Notes under the pieces: model-generated
What the model was told of the DNA's origin: nothing
What the model saw: the letters and a program-made list of their open reading frames with translations, nothing else
Databases searched by the model: none
Shown here: piece after piece, positions 1 to 11,925 of the stretch
Position numbering within the stretch: the first letter of the stretch is position 1
How the letters are laid out: each line of letters starts with the position of its first letter
From: Galeruca laticollis
Taxonomy: Eukaryota > Arthropoda > Insecta > Coleoptera > Chrysomelidae
DNA: 64,000 nt
Reading direction: 5' to 3'
Assembly (NCBI GenBank): GCA_963921935.1
Contig: OY998180.1
Coordinates: 82,891,139-82,955,138 of the forward strand
Translations under genes and position numbers: made by a program

Positions 1-509
1 GACCGAAAATATGGGTTTCCTTACCCTTTGGGACACCCAGTTAAGTCAAAAATAAATAATAAAACATATCAATACAGTATATAAATATTAATTATACGTT
101 AAAAACCTACGTTTTGGAATATCACAAATCACAACTACTCAATATTACTGTTGACGGTAAAGGGGCCGTCCGTACTTAGACTGGCCACTTAGGGAGAGTT
201 ACTGCCTCTGCCTCTAGCCTCAAAAATTCCTGTTATTTATTTTAAAATTACCTCGTCTATGCCCTTGTGTGAAGGTTAATTTTATATTTCATTATTTCAA
301 TTTGTAACGTATTGATTAGATTTATTGATAAACAAAGCATGGCAAAACCATCAGCTGTGATGTTTATTGACCTTGTTAATTATAACAAAGTTGTTTGTAT
401 CAATTTCTTTCCTGGAGGTCAACATTTATTAATTATTTCGAATTAAGAGAAATTTGTTTATATAGGGCGTTCTTAAAATTTCCTATGTCATATCTCGTGT
501 TTATTACAA

Positions 510-1600
510 AAGCGATGGAACAACTAAGACGAACCGCTGCTGTTTTTACATCTTGTGAAGTGCACTTCAATGAATCGATGGAAGTTCCTATCAGTCAAGA
601 AAAAATCTTATCTAATCGATTTAACAAAAGAAAATTAATTGAAATGCTTATTAAGAAGTTCGAAGAAGTTGGTATTGCTACAAGACAATCACGTGATGAT
701 GCTGACGTTTTAATAGTTGAAACAGCGATGGAAAAATCAATAAATAATACCACAATTATTGTTGGAGAAGACATAGATCTGTTGGTACTTCTCATAGCAC
801 GCACACAAATACTTGATCAACCTACATCATTTTTTTAAACCAGGAAAAAACAATGTTGAAACAAAAATATACTCGATTGATAGCCTCATCAAATATCCAC
901 ATTGCAAGAAAAATATTCTGTTTCTACATGCCATGACAGGATGTGATACAACTTCAGCACTTTTTGGAAAAGGAAAATTGAAAATCATTAAAATGTTTGA
1001 AAAAAGACCCGATTTAACCAATTCTGAAGAAATATTCCAACAAGAAAATTGCTCTCGAGATGTCATTGTCAATGCTGGGACACATTTTCTACTAGCAATG
1101 TACGGTGCTCCAAAATCAGAACTTTCGATAGATAATTACAGATACTGTAGCTTTGCTAAACAAACAAAGCAAAGTACAGCTGTAAAATTTCCATTATTAT
1201 CACCTACTTCTTCAGCAGCTCAATAGCATATTTATCGAGTGTATTGTCAAATACAAACCTGGCTAGGAAGAGAAATTGATCCAGAACAGTGGGGTTGGGA
1301 GTTAAAAAATAATATACTGCAGCCAATAACATTTTTATTACCACCAGCACCCGATAATCTACTAAACACAATCTTCTGTAATTGTACAAAAGGTTGCAGC
1401 GGCAAATGTGGATGCAGAAAAATTGGATTAAGATGTTCAAAAGTTTGTGGACATTGCCGTGGCCAGTCATGCTTAAACGCAGAGTCAACCAATGACGAAA
1501 ATGATTAAGATGTTGATTTAAATATAAGAATAAGTCCACTCGACGTTTTGTCAGCAACTGTTGATGACACAGAAACTGAAGATATCGACAATGAATGTTA
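510..1600 (+). pseudogene. PIN-like / CXC (tesmin-TSO1) domain protein, decayed
   Basis: Three consecutive coding blocks belong to one protein. The first (about 510-838) has acidic PIN-nuclease-like motifs (DDADVLIVE, VGEDIDLLVLL). The second (813-1226) contains HAMTGCDTTSALFGKGK. The third (1239-1508) ends in a cysteine-rich CXC segment (CNCTKGCSGKCGCRK and following cysteines). The reading frame shifts once in a T-run near 830. TAG at about 1227 and TAA at about 1505 interrupt an otherwise continuous frame, which then runs on to TAA near 1600. An AATAAA lies at 1638-1643, and an A-rich stretch follows near 1658. Proteins pairing these blocks are dispersed in many insect genomes and their function is not established. 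No introns are seen within the 1.1 kb, so this may be a retrocopy or part of a mobile unit. The N-terminus is missing. Confidence 0.7.
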
Positions 1601-2605
1601 AAAAAATTATATACTATAGTTAATTTTTCTGTATTCAAATAAAAAATTATTCACTCTAAAAAAAACCTCTTATTACATATTATGGATTATGTCTACGGGG
1701 GAAAACATGTAAAAAAAATGCGCCCTGCATTCTACCTCGAAGGTGGTGAGGAAACGAGTGCATCGTTATAATATAGTCGCTTTCTCGGCGCTCTACTCCG
1801 AAAACGGTTAATTCTACAGAATAATGCAGGAAACATTTTTTGAAGACAATTTCTCGACAAACGATTTTTCAAATGACCTTTATTGACCTCTGAGCAATAG
1901 ATCGGGAGATATTTGCGAAAAACTGATTTTCGTGACCTTTTGACCTTTATAACTTTTTTAGCCTGCACGATATCAATGTCGTTTTTCACATCTTCATTAC
2001 AATGCCGTAATAAAGGTGTATACAAAAATTCAGCTAACTAGGAATTTTTCCGCAGATAAAACCAAAAATGACTGGATTACCTCGCTCTATTTGACATAGA
2101 CTGATCACATTCACATAAGGTGTTGAGAAAAAACTTGACGTTGAAGAAGATAAATAATTACAGTTTTGAAATTAGCATCCCGATTTTAGATTAAAACAAC
2201 TAAAAAATCTATATCAACAGAAATTGAGTTAAAAATTGTTCCCTGTATTTCCGCTCTATTCTGCTTATCGCAGATTGATTGATATGTTCACAATCTGGAT
2301 GCATTTCATGAAATTGTATGCATACTTCTTTTCTCTTGTTTAGTCCTTATCCTATCGCCAGCATCAATCATCATGAAAATGTCAGTTCTCTCACTTTCAT
2401 TTAATAGTTATTTAACGAACAAGTGTAGTTATTAATAAGGGCGATTAACAATCGAGATAATTTAACGAGCGAGCGGAGAGTCAAACTTTAAATTGGTAGT
2501 AAGAGGAGAAATGCTAATTGAACAAATAAAATTGGTTTCATACATGTCCGGATTTATCAAGATTTGAATCAGAATGGTTGGTAGATTTCCGATTTTTTGT
2601 GGACA
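1601..2605. other. Non-coding stretch, no gene recognised
   Basis: Beyond the AATAAA at 1638-1643 there is A+T-rich sequence with short chance reading frames only. Part of it (about 1690-2040) is less A+T-rich and may be an unrecognised repeat. No domain or terminal structure could be made out. Confidence 0.5.
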
Positions 2606-2655
2606 TTCTGGATGGTAGAAGTTTATTTTGGATGGTAGAAGTTTATTTTGGATAG
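2606..2655 (+). repeat. 21-bp tandem duplication
   Basis: The unit GGATGGTAGAAGTTTATTTTG occurs twice in direct succession and a third partial unit (GGATAGTCGG) begins after it. It is a short local duplication with no coding role visible. Confidence 0.8.
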
Positions 2656-2729
2656 TCGGACTGCACAACTTCATCTCCTGTGTCATATAAGGTACGCAAA
2701 TTTATTAGTTTATGAGCTCATAAAAGACT

Positions 2730-2828
2730 GTGCGTTGTCAGTGTCATTTCGGCTTATATTTGTTAACATTTGCGGAGAAGCTTTATCGGTATCATTTCGG
2801 CTTAAATTTTTGAACATTCACGGAGAAA
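2730..2828 (+). repeat. 48-bp imperfect tandem repeat
   Basis: Two 48-bp units follow each other, each containing CATTTCGGCTTA and ending in GGAGAA. In one frame they read as two copies of a 16-residue motif (ALSVSFRL...GE). The period is a multiple of three, so the frame is kept, but no gene start or family was recognised. Confidence 0.65.
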
Positions 2829-2949
2829 AAATCACATTTTCACCAATTTATGATTATTGGTGGTTCCTAAAATGAAATTAAAAATTCATAACTGTTTAAT
2901 ATTGTAACAAAATAATTGTACTGTACTTACCTATAGTATATGTATACAC

Positions 2950-3200
2950 AATTTCAGTAAAAATCTTCTATAATTAAAAATTCCTGAAATCATTAATTTT
3001 GTTTATTTTAATTTCACATTCCAACGATAACAATAATAATTTGAATACATAATTTGACAAGATTGACCAAATATTAATATAAATTTCAAAATTCGCAACA
3101 TAATGTTCAAGGTAATTTTGAAGGACGCGATTGAACCCTACCCTAAGAGTTTTATTCATGTTTGATCATTATTCTGTTTCTCACAATAATTAATATAACC
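2950..3200 (+). mobile_element. Gypsy-A LTR 3'-end remnant
   Basis: From AAAATTCCTGAAATCAT onward this block resembles the last 200 bp of the Gypsy-A LTRs at 36779-36934 and 41640-41795. It shares the TTCATTTTAATTTCACA-like stretch, a TTGAACCCTACCCT motif and the region around CATGTTT. It is diverged with small indels. No primer-binding site or internal region follows, so it is an old solo-LTR or truncated remnant. Confidence 0.6.
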
Positions 3201-3358
3201 GTAGCTAAATAAAAAAAATCCCGAGCTAGCAAAATTAAAATAATATTCTGGGTAATAAAAAAATAAATTTTTTTCATAAATAAATTAATATTGAAAATAG
3301 GACAATAATAGTAATAATTGAATTATAAATTCTGTTATAAAAGAAAAATGAAACCAAT

Positions 3359-3360
<2 letters not shown>

Positions 3361-3416
<56 letters not shown>
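3361..3416. repeat. (TA)n microsatellite
   Basis: Pure TA dinucleotide tract. It directly abuts the terminus of the PLE-1 fragment beginning at 3417, as the TA tract at 9090-9142 abuts the corresponding terminus of the other PLE-1 copy. Confidence 0.95.
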
Positions 3417-3419
<3 letters not shown>

Positions 3420-4168
3420 AAACTGGTGAATATTGGGGTATGCAGCAAGAGAAACGGAAAAAAGTGTACTCTCAACGGATAATTTTCAAGCTTTCGAGGA
3501 TGTTTGTCCTCATCATCAGGAATACTGGAATTGAAAAACAGCATTAAGATACTGTAATTAACAAACCAGATACAATAGGAAAGAAATCACAACGTGTGAA
3601 GTTACCTCCGAGTTGAGGTTGGATTCCATTATGTTATATGAAAGTAAACTACGGATATTTAAAATGTGAAACAGTTAACTAACAATGGTTAAAATATACT
3701 TTAAAATAGCATAATCACATTAAGATGACTAAAAAAGCCAATATCTAACACCATTTTGCAGACAAACGAACACGAGTGCTTTTTTGTCAAAAGCCGGCCA
3801 GGAAATGATATCGTTTTCCCTCTAAAAAGGAGGGATTTGTTGACAATTGGTGATGCCAACCAATAGTTGAGTAGATAAATATGACATCAAGTACCCATTA
3901 GAAAATAGCCTCTGATGTGATAGTTAATATTTGAGATGGAAAAGAAGAATGCAGAGGGGTTGAATATTGCATTCAAAAGAAGGAAGAAGAGGAAAAATGT
4001 ATACTCAACAGTGAGAGGTTGGTTTAACAATAAAACGTATACGGTGGAGGACATTGGTAACTCATTACAGCCGAAAAGACACAAAAGCAATTAAGGTATG
4101 TAAAAATAATAATATTAATATTGTAATATAGTAATTATTAAGATGAATAATAATTATGTAATATATAT
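3417..4168 (-). mobile_element. PLE-1 (Penelope-like) terminal fragment
   Basis: This segment resembles 9143-9870, the 3'-terminal region of the longer PLE-1 copy. Shared landmarks are ACTGGTGAATATTGGGG at the outer end, the hammerhead-like motif, TACCTCCGAGTTGAGGT, and AATTATGTAATATAT at the inner end. Only non-coding terminal sequence is present. It is bounded on both sides by TA tracts (3361-3416 and 4143-4168). It could be a severely 5'-truncated insertion or a solo terminal repeat. Confidence 0.7.
3470..3532 (-). ncRNA. Hammerhead ribozyme-like motif (PLE-1, copy 1)
   Basis: On the minus strand the sequence reads CUGAUGA, then U, a stem-loop GAGGA/UCCUC with a 6-nt loop, then GAAA, then palindromic AGCU followed by U. 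This is the hammerhead core order (CUGANGA, helix II, GAAA, very short helix III, cleavage-site H). Helix I can start with UUC upstream pairing GAA downstream. Minimal hammerheads with short helix III are known in Penelope-like elements. Activity is inferred only. Confidence 0.65.
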
Positions 4169-4385
4169 ATATATATATATATATATACCTACCTACGCCA
4201 TTGCCCTTAGGTGGACAGTATATTGTGCTGATTAAGTATTTATATTATTGTAGAATTGCTTAGTTTGTGTTTGTTACGAGGTTATTTAAATTCATGTTTA
4301 TAATAAAAAAGTTAGTCTTGTATTTGAAACTGTTGTATTAGTTTGTGTTAGAAATAAAGTTAGTTTCAGTTAATTAAAAGTTAAG

Positions 4386-4403
4386 TGGCGCAGTCAGTAG
4401 GAT
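4386..4403 (+). promoter_or_regulatory. Primer-binding site of the 17.6-like Gypsy
   Basis: TGGCGCAGTCAGTAGGAT closely resembles the primer-binding site of the 17.6/297 group, conventionally assigned to a serine tRNA 3' end. It marks the end of the 5' LTR a base or two upstream and lies about 240 bp before the first gag codon. Confidence 0.75.
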
Positions 4404-4629
4404 AGTCAATCGAAAATTAAAGCATATAACATTCGGTTCGTTTCTACGATTTATTGACTATTCGAGCAAGTAAATTTTAATTATTGGAACTCTTAGTTGG
4501 GCGAACTGAGTAACTCAACTAGAAGATCTGTGTTGTGCGAGAAACCGGAAGAATCAAGAGGAGATTGGTTGCTCCTGTGCAGTCCGAGCCAATGGAAAGG
4601 ATCTTCGTTCTATTACTGTAAGTGTTTTT

Positions 4630-5851
4630 ATGTCATATAGAGGGAATATTAATTATTTTTCTGACACATCTGACGATTCTGACTCAAATTCTGATTCAAA
4701 TAATTCAAATTCAGGCTCAAACTCTTTTAACACTAAAATAAAATTAACCTTAGCATCACCAAAACTTTTTCCCATAAATAATTTTAATAAAATGGCTACT
4801 CCACAATTACCTATTTTAAAAAAAGAATATCTGGATATGATACCAGATCGATGGAAACAATGCATTACTTCCTAGGTTTATTGAAATTTCAGAGAAATTA
4901 GTTAGTAAGTTTGATAATACTGTAGATGTAGGGGATTTTCAAAATGAATATTTGATGTCCAGCATCTTAGCAAAAATAAAAGGTGAAGCAGCTATAAACA
5001 TTTCTTCTTGTACTATAAGAACTTGGGAAAACCTAAAAGATGCACTTCTTAATACTTATGCTGATAAAAGAGATATTTACACATTAAATATAGAACTTTC
5101 AGAAATGAAACAAGGTAATGAAACGCCTTTCGAATTTTATAATAGAATTCAACATTTATTAAATCTTCAAATTTCTTATCTCATCACACATTCCAATGTG
5201 AATGAACATTTAATTTTAGGAAATTACTTTAAAAATTTGACACTCAGAGTATTGCTACGCGGTTTAAAAGAACCTTTAGGTACATTAATGCGTACGAAAA
5301 ATCCAGAAAATTTAAATATTGCTTTAAATGTTCTTACAAATGATTTTGACGTTTATATGACCCAGAATAATCATCTAAAAAATATTTTTTCAAATTTAAA
5401 TACGCAAAATTATTCGTATAAAAATAAAACCAACTTCCAAAATAATGTGGTACATAGGCAGCCACCTCCTGAGCCAAATTCTATGCAGAATTATCAACAC
5501 ACGAATCTAAATCCCGCATCAAACCCCCAAAATCGTCCATCGACTTCTTATAATTCTTCTAATAGGAATAATACAAGTTTTTCTAATAATGGTCATAACG
5601 TTTTTAAACCTAATGCAAATCAAAGATTTTCAAATCCAACTCCAATAAGTATGTCTACCAGAAACACACCTAGACCACAACCCCAAAATTATCAAAATAG
5701 GTTCCAACACAATCCTAATCAACCTAGAAATTTTATCTCGGAAGAACTCCATAATATAGACGATTCCGATTGTATTAATGATGAATTCGATAATTTTTTA
5801 GAGACACCAGCCTCGGAACCAAATCAAACATTATCGAATTATCAAACTTAA
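4630..5851 (+). pseudogene. gag: Gag polyprotein of the 17.6-like Gypsy
   Basis: An N-terminal part rich in Ser/Asp/Asn (4630-4875) is followed, after a one-base frameshift near 4870, by a long open stretch to 5851. The central part contains retrotransposon-gag-like text (EMKQGNETPFEFYNRIQ and a GLKEPLG block), as in the capsid region of 17.6-type elements. The tail is very rich in Asn, Gln and Pro, ends in an acidic stretch, and lacks a CCHC zinc knuckle. It forms the particle and binds the RNA in related elements. The frameshift prevents translation of a full product. Confidence 0.7.
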
Positions 5852-5853
5852 AT

Positions 5854-8167
5854 AATTCAGAAAGTGTGTTACCCTATATAATTTTCCCAGAACAAAATCT
5901 AAAAGTTTTAATTGATACTGGTAGCACAAGATCCTTTCTGACACCAGCCGTAGCTGAAAAATATCTCAAAAAATCGTATGTCAAAAAACCATTCCATGTA
6001 AAATCTGCCTTTGGTAGCTGTCAACAAAATTTCTGCACTTCTATTCCAGTCCCAAAAATGTTTAATTATAGGAAACCGCTTAATTTAGAATATTGCGTTT
6101 TCAAATTTCACGATCATTTTGATTGTTTGTTAGGATTAGATACTTTAAAAATACTCAATGCAATTATTGACTTAAATAATAATTTGCTTATGACTCCTTA
6201 TAGTCAAATTAAAATGAATTACTTTGACATTAAAACTGGATCCACGAATTGTATAGTAGTGCATCCACGTTGTGAACAAGTAATTAAATTAATTATTGAA
6301 AATGTAAAAAACGGTAATGTAATTATACCATTATACGAATTGGGAAATTAGAAATCCCGGAATGTTTAACAAAAGTTGAAAATAATATAGCTTTATGTAC
6401 AATTTTAAATCCTTCAGAATCCAACTTTCGAGTAGACTTAAGCCCTTCTATTAGTGTTGAGACAAATTCTAATAATATTTATTCTGAAAATGTTAAATTT
6501 GATGTTTCTAAAGTTAGTACTGAACATATGAATTCCGAAGAGAAACAATCTGTATTAAAATTAGTTCAAGAGTATAGTGATATTTTTCATGTTGGAGGAA
6601 ATCAGCTTACTTTCACAAGTAAAATGAAACATCATATTAAAACTTCTAATGATATACCTATTTATTCAAAATCATACAGATATCCTGAGATTCACCGAAC
6701 GGAAATTCAAAAACAAATTCAAAAAAAGTTAAATGATAATATTATTAGGCCGTCCAGCTCTCTGTGGTCGAGCAATATCTGGATAGTTCCAAAGAAGCTA
6801 GATGCTTCTCAAAAGCCAAAGCATCGACTCGTTGTTGATTATCGAAAACTGAATAACAATTGGAGATCGATATCCATTGCCAGATATTACAACGTTACTA
6901 GATAAGCTTGGACGTTGTCAATATTTTACAACATTAGATCTCGCTTCTGGTTTCCATCAGATCGAGATGGCTGAGGAGGATATTCCAAAAACGGCCTTTA
7001 ATATTGAAAATGGCACTATGAATATGTGCGCATGCCCATGGGTCTGAAAGGGGCTCCCGTAACCTTTCAAAGGGTCATGGACAATATCCTAAGAGGTATA
7101 CAGAACGAGAAATGTTTGGCGTATCTTGATGATATAATTGTGTTCAGTACCAGCTTACAAGAACACATCACAAATTTAAAAGAAGTATTCAATAGATTAA
7201 GAGATTCTAATTTTAAATTACAAATTGATGAATGCGAATTCTTGCGAAAAGAAGTTGCATATCTGGGACATATTGTCACGCCAGAAGGTGTGAAACCGAA
7301 CCCAGATAAAATTTTAGCCACTCAAAAATTTCCGATATCAAAAAATTCAAAACAATTAAAAGGATTCTTAGGACTCCTAGGTTATTACCGAAAATGTATA
7401 AAAGATTTTTCAAAATTAACTAAACCATTAACTATCAGATTGAAAAAAGATGCAATTATCAATGTAAGTGATTCAGATTATGTAGAATGTTTTGAAATGT
7501 ATAAAAATCTGTTGATAAATGAACCAATACTTCAATATCCAGATTTTACAAAACCCTTTAACCTTACCACAGACGCCAGAAATTATGCTTTAGGTGCTGT
7601 TTACGCCAGCAGAACCTTAAATGATTCAGAATGCAACTATTCTGTAATCGAGAAAGAACTTCTTGCCATAGTTTGGGCAGCGAAATACTTCCGCCCGTAT
7701 CTTTTTGGCAGAAAATTTACAATAGTTACCGACCATAAACCACTACAATGGTTATTCTCACTTAAAGATCCAAGTTCAAAGCTTGTCAGATGGCGCTTGA
7801 AACTTGAAGAATATGATTATGATATCGTATACAAAAAAGGTGCTTTAAATACCAATAGCGATTGTCCCGAATTCAAATAAATAATAATGAAACTGAATTA
7901 CAAGAACCCCAATGTTCTAAAAATTTATTAGTTTATATGGACAAATTTAATAAAAAACTCTCATCATCTCCCGATGATAATAGATCTCTAATAGTTGAAA
8001 CGGATAATGAAAGTAACAATAATGAGGATAATGACGAAGACATCACTGTTCATACAAATGAAGAAAATCCTGTAATCGGTATACCAATTTCAGACTCGGC
8101 GATAAATATTGGTAAAAATCAACTAATATTTACAGAAGTAAATTTCGAACCAGCCATGAAATTTTAA
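5854..8167 (+). pseudogene. pol: Pol: protease, reverse transcriptase, RNase H
   Basis: The protease region (5866-6351) shows the active-site motif LIDTGSTRSF and a LLGLDTL second motif. RT starts near 6528, and the VPKKLDASQKPKHRLVVDYR segment is clear. The frame breaks at about 6860 and resumes with LDLASGFHQIEM. RT then continues with MPMGLKGAPVTFQRVMD and the catalytic YLDD at about 7123. RNase H covers roughly 7540-7860 (TTDARNYALGAV, TDHKPLQWL). A further frameshift near 7862 leads to a short post-RNase H spacer that stops at 8167. Integrase is absent. Confidence 0.8.
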
Positions 8168-9089
8168 ATACAATTCCTTTTTGGCTAGTCTCGTTTCTAC
8201 TCAGTTTTTCGTGTGAATTTTTATAATTTTTTTTAGAAAGGTATGTTTTCCTTTACTATTCAAATTACCAAACTAATAACTATATTTAAATTAAATGTCT
8301 ATAAATACGAGCTTAATATATGACACGCTATATCCAATTGTATACGAAATAACCAAGTTCCTTCACTTCTTTGGCAGTTAAATTACCATTGTATGCTGCC
8401 TCAATACATTTTAATTAAATTCTCCTACCGAAATTTTGTTTGCAAGGTATATGTTATAATTTTTGAATTCTAGATTTAAATTTTATTTCATACTAATAAC
8501 TTGTGTTCTGTCTCAATAAATTTTTATTTAATTCTCTTACCGAAATTCTGTTTGCAATGTACTCGTAATTTTCAAATCCTAGATTTTAATTTTTATTCTT
8601 CTTGATAATTCTATATTCTCGTATATCTTCTTATTGACTTCTATCTCCCAAAATTTTTCAATCCATCTCATTTTTTCTAAATCAGCCTTCAAATGGTTTT
8701 TTCATCTCTATCTCTATTGGCGCACTCGAAACGCGAACTTCACTATCCTCTTATAATTATTACATGTTAATGATTTATAAACATTTCAATTTTTTACTTA
8801 TATCTATTATTATCATCTAATAAGTAAAATCAGTTACTTCCTAAAAATTGTATTTATACATTCTTTCATAATTTCTTAAAATGTCATTTTTGAATTTTAA
8901 TTTTTTCAGGTTATCTGTCGCAATCATTTTGATGTGTATATAGGGTGTCTCAAATCATCATTTATAGACAGTGTGTCCCAAATAAATGATTCTAATAAAC
9001 CTGATTTAGAAATAATAATATATTTTTTTATGAAGACAAGTTTGGTGGATTTTATTCTAAAAAATCATAAATAATCAATATATATGTAT
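8168..9089. other. A+T-rich non-coding stretch
   Basis: No open frame of note. An imperfect internal repetition occurs (TTTTAATTAAATTCTCCTACCGAAATT at about 8410 and a similar copy near 8522). Near 8938 a GGGTGTCTCAAA/GTGTCCCAAATAAATG pair recalls short terminal motifs of insect DNA elements, but no complete element can be delimited. Confidence 0.4.
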
Positions 9090-9093
9090 ATAT

Positions 9094-9142
<49 letters not shown>
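9080..9142. repeat. (TA)n microsatellite
   Basis: TATATGTATATATACACATATAT passing into a pure TA tract. It ends exactly at the PLE-1 terminus ACTGGTGAATATTGGGG. Confidence 0.95.
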
Positions 9143-9144
<2 letters not shown>

Positions 9145-9194
9145 ACTGGTGAATATTGGGGAATTGCAGCAAGAAAAGCGGAATAAGTGTACTC

Positions 9195-9256
9195 TTAACG
9201 GAAAATTTCCAAGCTTTCGAGGATGATTGTCCTCATCATCGGGGAGACTAAAATGA
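9195..9256 (-). ncRNA. Hammerhead ribozyme-like motif (PLE-1, copy 2), core altered
   Basis: It has the same architecture as the motif at 3470-3532: helix II GAGGA/UCCUC, GAAA, AGCU. The first core box is CCGAUGA instead of CUGAUGA, so catalysis is probably lost. The base triplet flanking the core changes from UUC to UCC, and its helix I partner changes from GAA to GGA. This compensatory difference supports the fold. Confidence 0.6.
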
Positions 9257-9895
9257 AAAAACAGCAGTTAGATACTGTAGTTAACAAAAAAGGTACAAAA
9301 AGAAAAAACGGATTCACAAGAGGTGTGTACTTACCTCCGAGTTGAGGTAGATTCCATTATGTTATATAGAATTAAACTACGGATAATTAAAATATAAACT
9401 AGTTAACCCACGATGGTTCACATCAAACAATCACATTAAAATGACTAAAAAAGCCAACATATAACACCATTTTGCAGACCTAACGAAAACGAGTGCTTTT
9501 TTGTTGAAAGCCGACCAGGAAATGACATCGTTTCCCCTCTAAAACGGACGGATTAGTTGACAGAACAATGATGCCTACTAAAAACTAAGTGGATTGAGAT
9601 CAGATCATGTACCCATTATAAAAATGGCCTCTGATGTATTAGTTATTGTTTATGATGGAATAGAAGAATGCAGAGGGGGTGAATCATGCATCCATACGAA
9701 AGAAGAAGAGGAAATAATATATTTACCCACAGTGAGAGGTTTATAAACATAAGATCTATACTGTGGAGGATATTGAGACTCAACCACCAGCCAAACAAAA
9801 AATAAAAATAACGAATATAATAATAATTATATACCTGGTAATCGTTAAAGTAATATAACAATTATGTAATATATTGATGGGTGCATCTACCAACA

Positions 9896-11919
9896 TCAAT
9901 GCACCCAAATTATAGAAATTGTAATATGTGAAGTTACTGCAAGTAGGGTAGTGTCAAAAGGAGTAACATGACTGCCACCTTTGACAGGTAGGTTTTCGTT
10001 GAAATCTAAGGACAACATAAAGGAGTAAATCTCACTCAAGTGATCCATGTCTGTCTTTTTGTTAATGGCATTATTAAATTGTGAAATAAAAGCCATTTCT
10101 AAGAATGGTCTCTTAGTTTTATTTGACTATGTCGCCAACACCTTTACAGCTTCAAAACTCATATGATGGTCCAGAGAATGAACATGATTTGCTAAAGCGC
10201 ACCGTTCAGGGTGTAATCTGCAATCGCTCTTATGTGAGACAATACGGCTTGACAGTGACCTTAAAGTCTGACCAATATATTGTTTATCACAGTCCCTACA
10301 TGGAATGCTGTTGGTACACAACATTAGTAAGCGAAGTCAACGAACTTTTATCTTTTACTCTAGTGAAAATTGATCTGATTGTTAGTGTTGTTTTGTTAGC
10401 AATTTTGAAATCACCATATCCGGAACATATCCATATCCGGAACAATCTGGCAAGTCTCGGAGTTATGTCCCTTATGTATGGAAGAGAAGCAAAAACTGGG
10501 CGAGCAGGGATCGTACCAGAGCCAGCATCCAGTTGGGCCACATTAGGATGGCTATCATCAGTCAGCAAGTCCACGGTATTTGATGTGCTGAATGATAGTT
10601 TATTGAGTAAAGTTCGTGGATAAGAGTTATCCAAGAAAAGGTTGAAAGAAACGGTAAAATTTTTATTATGGAAGATACTATCAGAAATTCTGAGGACTCT
10701 ATGTTTCATTTGTTCAAGCAAGTTCACCTTAATAGAGTGTTTGTGATATGAATGGTAATTTAAATATCTACCAGAACTGCAAGGTTTCCTGTACCAATCT
10801 ATAATAATCGTATGGTTATTACGAATGAACTTAGTGTCCATGAATGGTACGGAATTATCGTGTTCTTCTTTTTCTATTGTGAACTGTATGCATGGGTCGT
10901 AGCTGTTAAAGGTCTCAAGAATCTCATCTAGGCCTTCTCTAGGAAGTACCACAATAATATCATCCACATATTTCTTAATAAAAAAGTAGTGAAAGAAAGT
11001 ACCGGAATGACAGTATCCAGCAAATCGTCCATGATATATGCTGCTAAGATAGGAGAAATGGAGGCACCCATAGGAGTGCCAAAAGTTTGTTTATAAATTT
11101 TGTTATTAAAGGTAAAATAAGTATTAACAAAGAGAAAACTATTAAATTTAAAAATGCATCCTTCTGGATCGAGCAATGGACACTAATACGTTCCCAACTC
11201 TTATCGGTTGCTCTCAAGCAAGCATCAAGATAAACGTTACTGAACAACGAGACCACATCCAAACTGGCCAGAACATAATTATCTGGAGTTGTAAAATTAT
11301 TAAACTTGTCCGAGACCTCAAATGAATCCTTAATGTAATAAACGTTTTCATAATCATAAGCGTTGGTCAGGATTCCTGTACAAAACTGTGCAATGCTTTC
11401 AGTGAGGGCTCCTATCGAAGCCACTATCGGTCTCACAGAGAGAACTGGTTTATGAGCCTTAGGAAGTGCATAAAACTTTGGAGGAACACCATTGTAGCAT
11501 GTAAGCTTTTTCTTACACGATAAGTATATTTGATGTTTATTGTACAAATATTTTATTATTAAGTTGTTGCCCTTTCTCTGTATAGTAGAGGTAGGGTCGG
11601 ACGATAACTCTACATATGAATTGTTATTTAAAATGATGTCTTTGGATAACTCAATATATTGTTGTTTGTCCATAACAACCGTGACATTCCCTTTATCTGA
11701 TTGTGGTAAAATCAGATGTGGGTTAGATTTCAAAAAAGCTTTAGATTTAAGTAACAGTATGTAATTTGTAATTATATTAGTAGCTCTAGCCACAGTGATG
11801 TTTCTAACTTTAGAATCTGTAATGGTCGAGGTGAGGTAGTCAACATCTGATAAAATTGATTTGATAGAAATATATTTCAAGATGATAGGTTCTACTCTAA
11901 ACTTAGGGCCTAAGGCCAA
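9896..11919 (-). pseudogene. PLE-1 reverse transcriptase plus GIY-YIG endonuclease
   Basis: The coding sequence is split by frameshifts near 11150, 10950 and 10310. Recognisable parts, 5' to 3' on the minus strand, are the RT fingers with QSDKGNVTVVMDKQQY, FYALPKAHKP, a LASLDVVSLF block, TFGTPMGASISPILA, the catalytic YVDD at about 10960-10971, and FMDTKF. The endonuclease region follows with CRDCDKQYIGQTLRSL and ends with a tail to 9896. RT-GIY-YIG fusion is the hallmark of the canonical Penelope clade. No single open frame remains. Confidence 0.8.
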
Positions 11920-11925
11920 AAATTG

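Larger units (their letters stand above)
4169..8167 (+). mobile_element. 17.6/297-like Gypsy retrotransposon, 3'-truncated
   Basis: In order there are a putative 5' LTR (about 4169-4384), a primer-binding site, gag, aspartic protease, reverse transcriptase with YLDD, and RNase H. The coding ends shortly after RNase H, where an integrase should begin, and no 3' LTR or integrase was found downstream. Several frameshifts make it non-functional. The outer 5' LTR boundary is uncertain because it merges with a TA tract. Confidence 0.75.
9143..11925 (-). mobile_element. PLE-1 Penelope-like retroelement, 5'-truncated
   Basis: Read on the minus strand, this copy runs from an RT lacking its N-terminus (11919) through a GIY-YIG endonuclease region to a 700-bp non-coding terminus with a hammerhead-like motif and then a TA tract. 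At its 5' side it is cut off inside a Tc1-type transposase remnant at about 11925. The junction shows that the PLE inserted into, or was fused to, the transposase gene. Confidence 0.8.

Noticed and set aside
1204..1638. Minus-strand 144-codon open frame across the CXC pseudogene
   Set aside because: It is antisense to clear CXC-domain coding text and has no recognisable domain.
10123..10623. Plus-strand 166-codon open frame
   Set aside because: Antisense to the PLE-1 endonuclease and linker region, whose conserved motifs are on the minus strand.
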